Assembly: GCA_937960725.1 (NCBI GenBank)
Contig: CALGOY010000125.1
Span: forward strand, 1-6,445
DNA: 6,445 nt
Origin: an uncultured Bacillota bacterium
Lineage (GTDB): Bacteria > Bacillota > Clostridia > Caldicoprobacterales > UBA3941
Direction: 5' to 3'
A model generated the notes under the pieces. It saw only the letters and a list, made by a program, of their open reading frames with translations, was not told the DNA's origin and did no database searches. The position numbers were made by a program, and so were the translations under genes. Position 1 is the first letter of the stretch, and each line of letters starts with the position of its first letter. Shown in pieces: positions 6,397 to 6,445 of the stretch.

Positions 6397-6444
6397 TATA
6401 CAATTCTTTACAATATTGGATTTAGGGATTATGTTATTTACTTA
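6397..6444 (-). other. In-frame upstream stretch resembling the missing SpoVAC N-terminus, ending at a stop
   Basis: In the spoVAC frame this segment reads TAA, then VNNIIPKSNIVKNCI, then ATG 6396. P-K-x-x-x-V-x-N-C leading into AFIVGG corresponds to the conserved lead of SpoVAC proteins. No ATG, GTG or TTG and no Shine-Dalgarno lies between the stop and ATG 6396. The other two frames also carry stops here. A one-base change at the TAA, or removal of one A from the AAA at 6437-6439 (reading L-S-N-N-I-I-P-K), would open the frame to the window edge. Confidence 0.55.
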
Positions 6445-6445
6445 A

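Noticed and set aside
1..6445. CRISPR array, tRNA/rRNA, insertion sequence, phage or defence genes
   Set aside because: No regularly spaced repeats, cloverleaf, transposase motif or terminal repeats were seen. All long frames belong to housekeeping or sporulation families.

Overview
The window comes from a low-GC, endospore-forming Firmicute, most likely an anaerobe of class Clostridia. Three observations support this. A compact spoVAC-spoVAD-spoVAE operon, the core of the spore dipicolinic-acid channel, lies at the right end. The AT-rich intergenic DNA carries strong GGAGG-type ribosome binding sites and sigma-A-like promoters. The class A penicillin-binding protein has the cysteine-rich C-terminal extension seen in clostridial PBP1A homologues. 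I cannot name genus or species.

Layout. Positions 1-74 hold the first 24 codons of a leftward gene that leaves the window; they read as a signal peptide. Next come a leftward stand-alone Amidase_6-type cysteine hydrolase (156-653) and a leftward yebC (738-1469). A divergent promoter region (1470-1630) separates yebC from the rightward class A PBP (1631-4549). The PBP ends at a strong intrinsic terminator (4578-4635). Converging on it from the right is the leftward operon spoVAC (6031-6396, possibly damaged at its 5' end), spoVAD (5004-6020) and spoVAE (4643-4999). The operon promoter lies outside the window.

How the genes relate. The PBP polymerises and cross-links peptidoglycan, and the SpoVA proteins move dipicolinic acid in spore formation and germination. 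The Amidase_6 protein has a papain/NlpC-like Cys-His fold of unknown substrate. YebC is a ubiquitous translation/regulatory factor. The two halves look like ordinary chromosomal neighbours, not one system, and I see no mobile element, CRISPR array, RNA gene or phage gene.

Most worth a second look. (1) The amidase start region and the start region of the 1-74 gene each lie inside a strong predicted RNA hairpin that would hide the Shine-Dalgarno and/or start codon. (2) SpoVAC-like coding potential continues upstream of the only ATG, then meets an in-frame stop, which suggests a truncated, frameshifted or mis-sequenced spoVAC. The rest of the window is ordinary.
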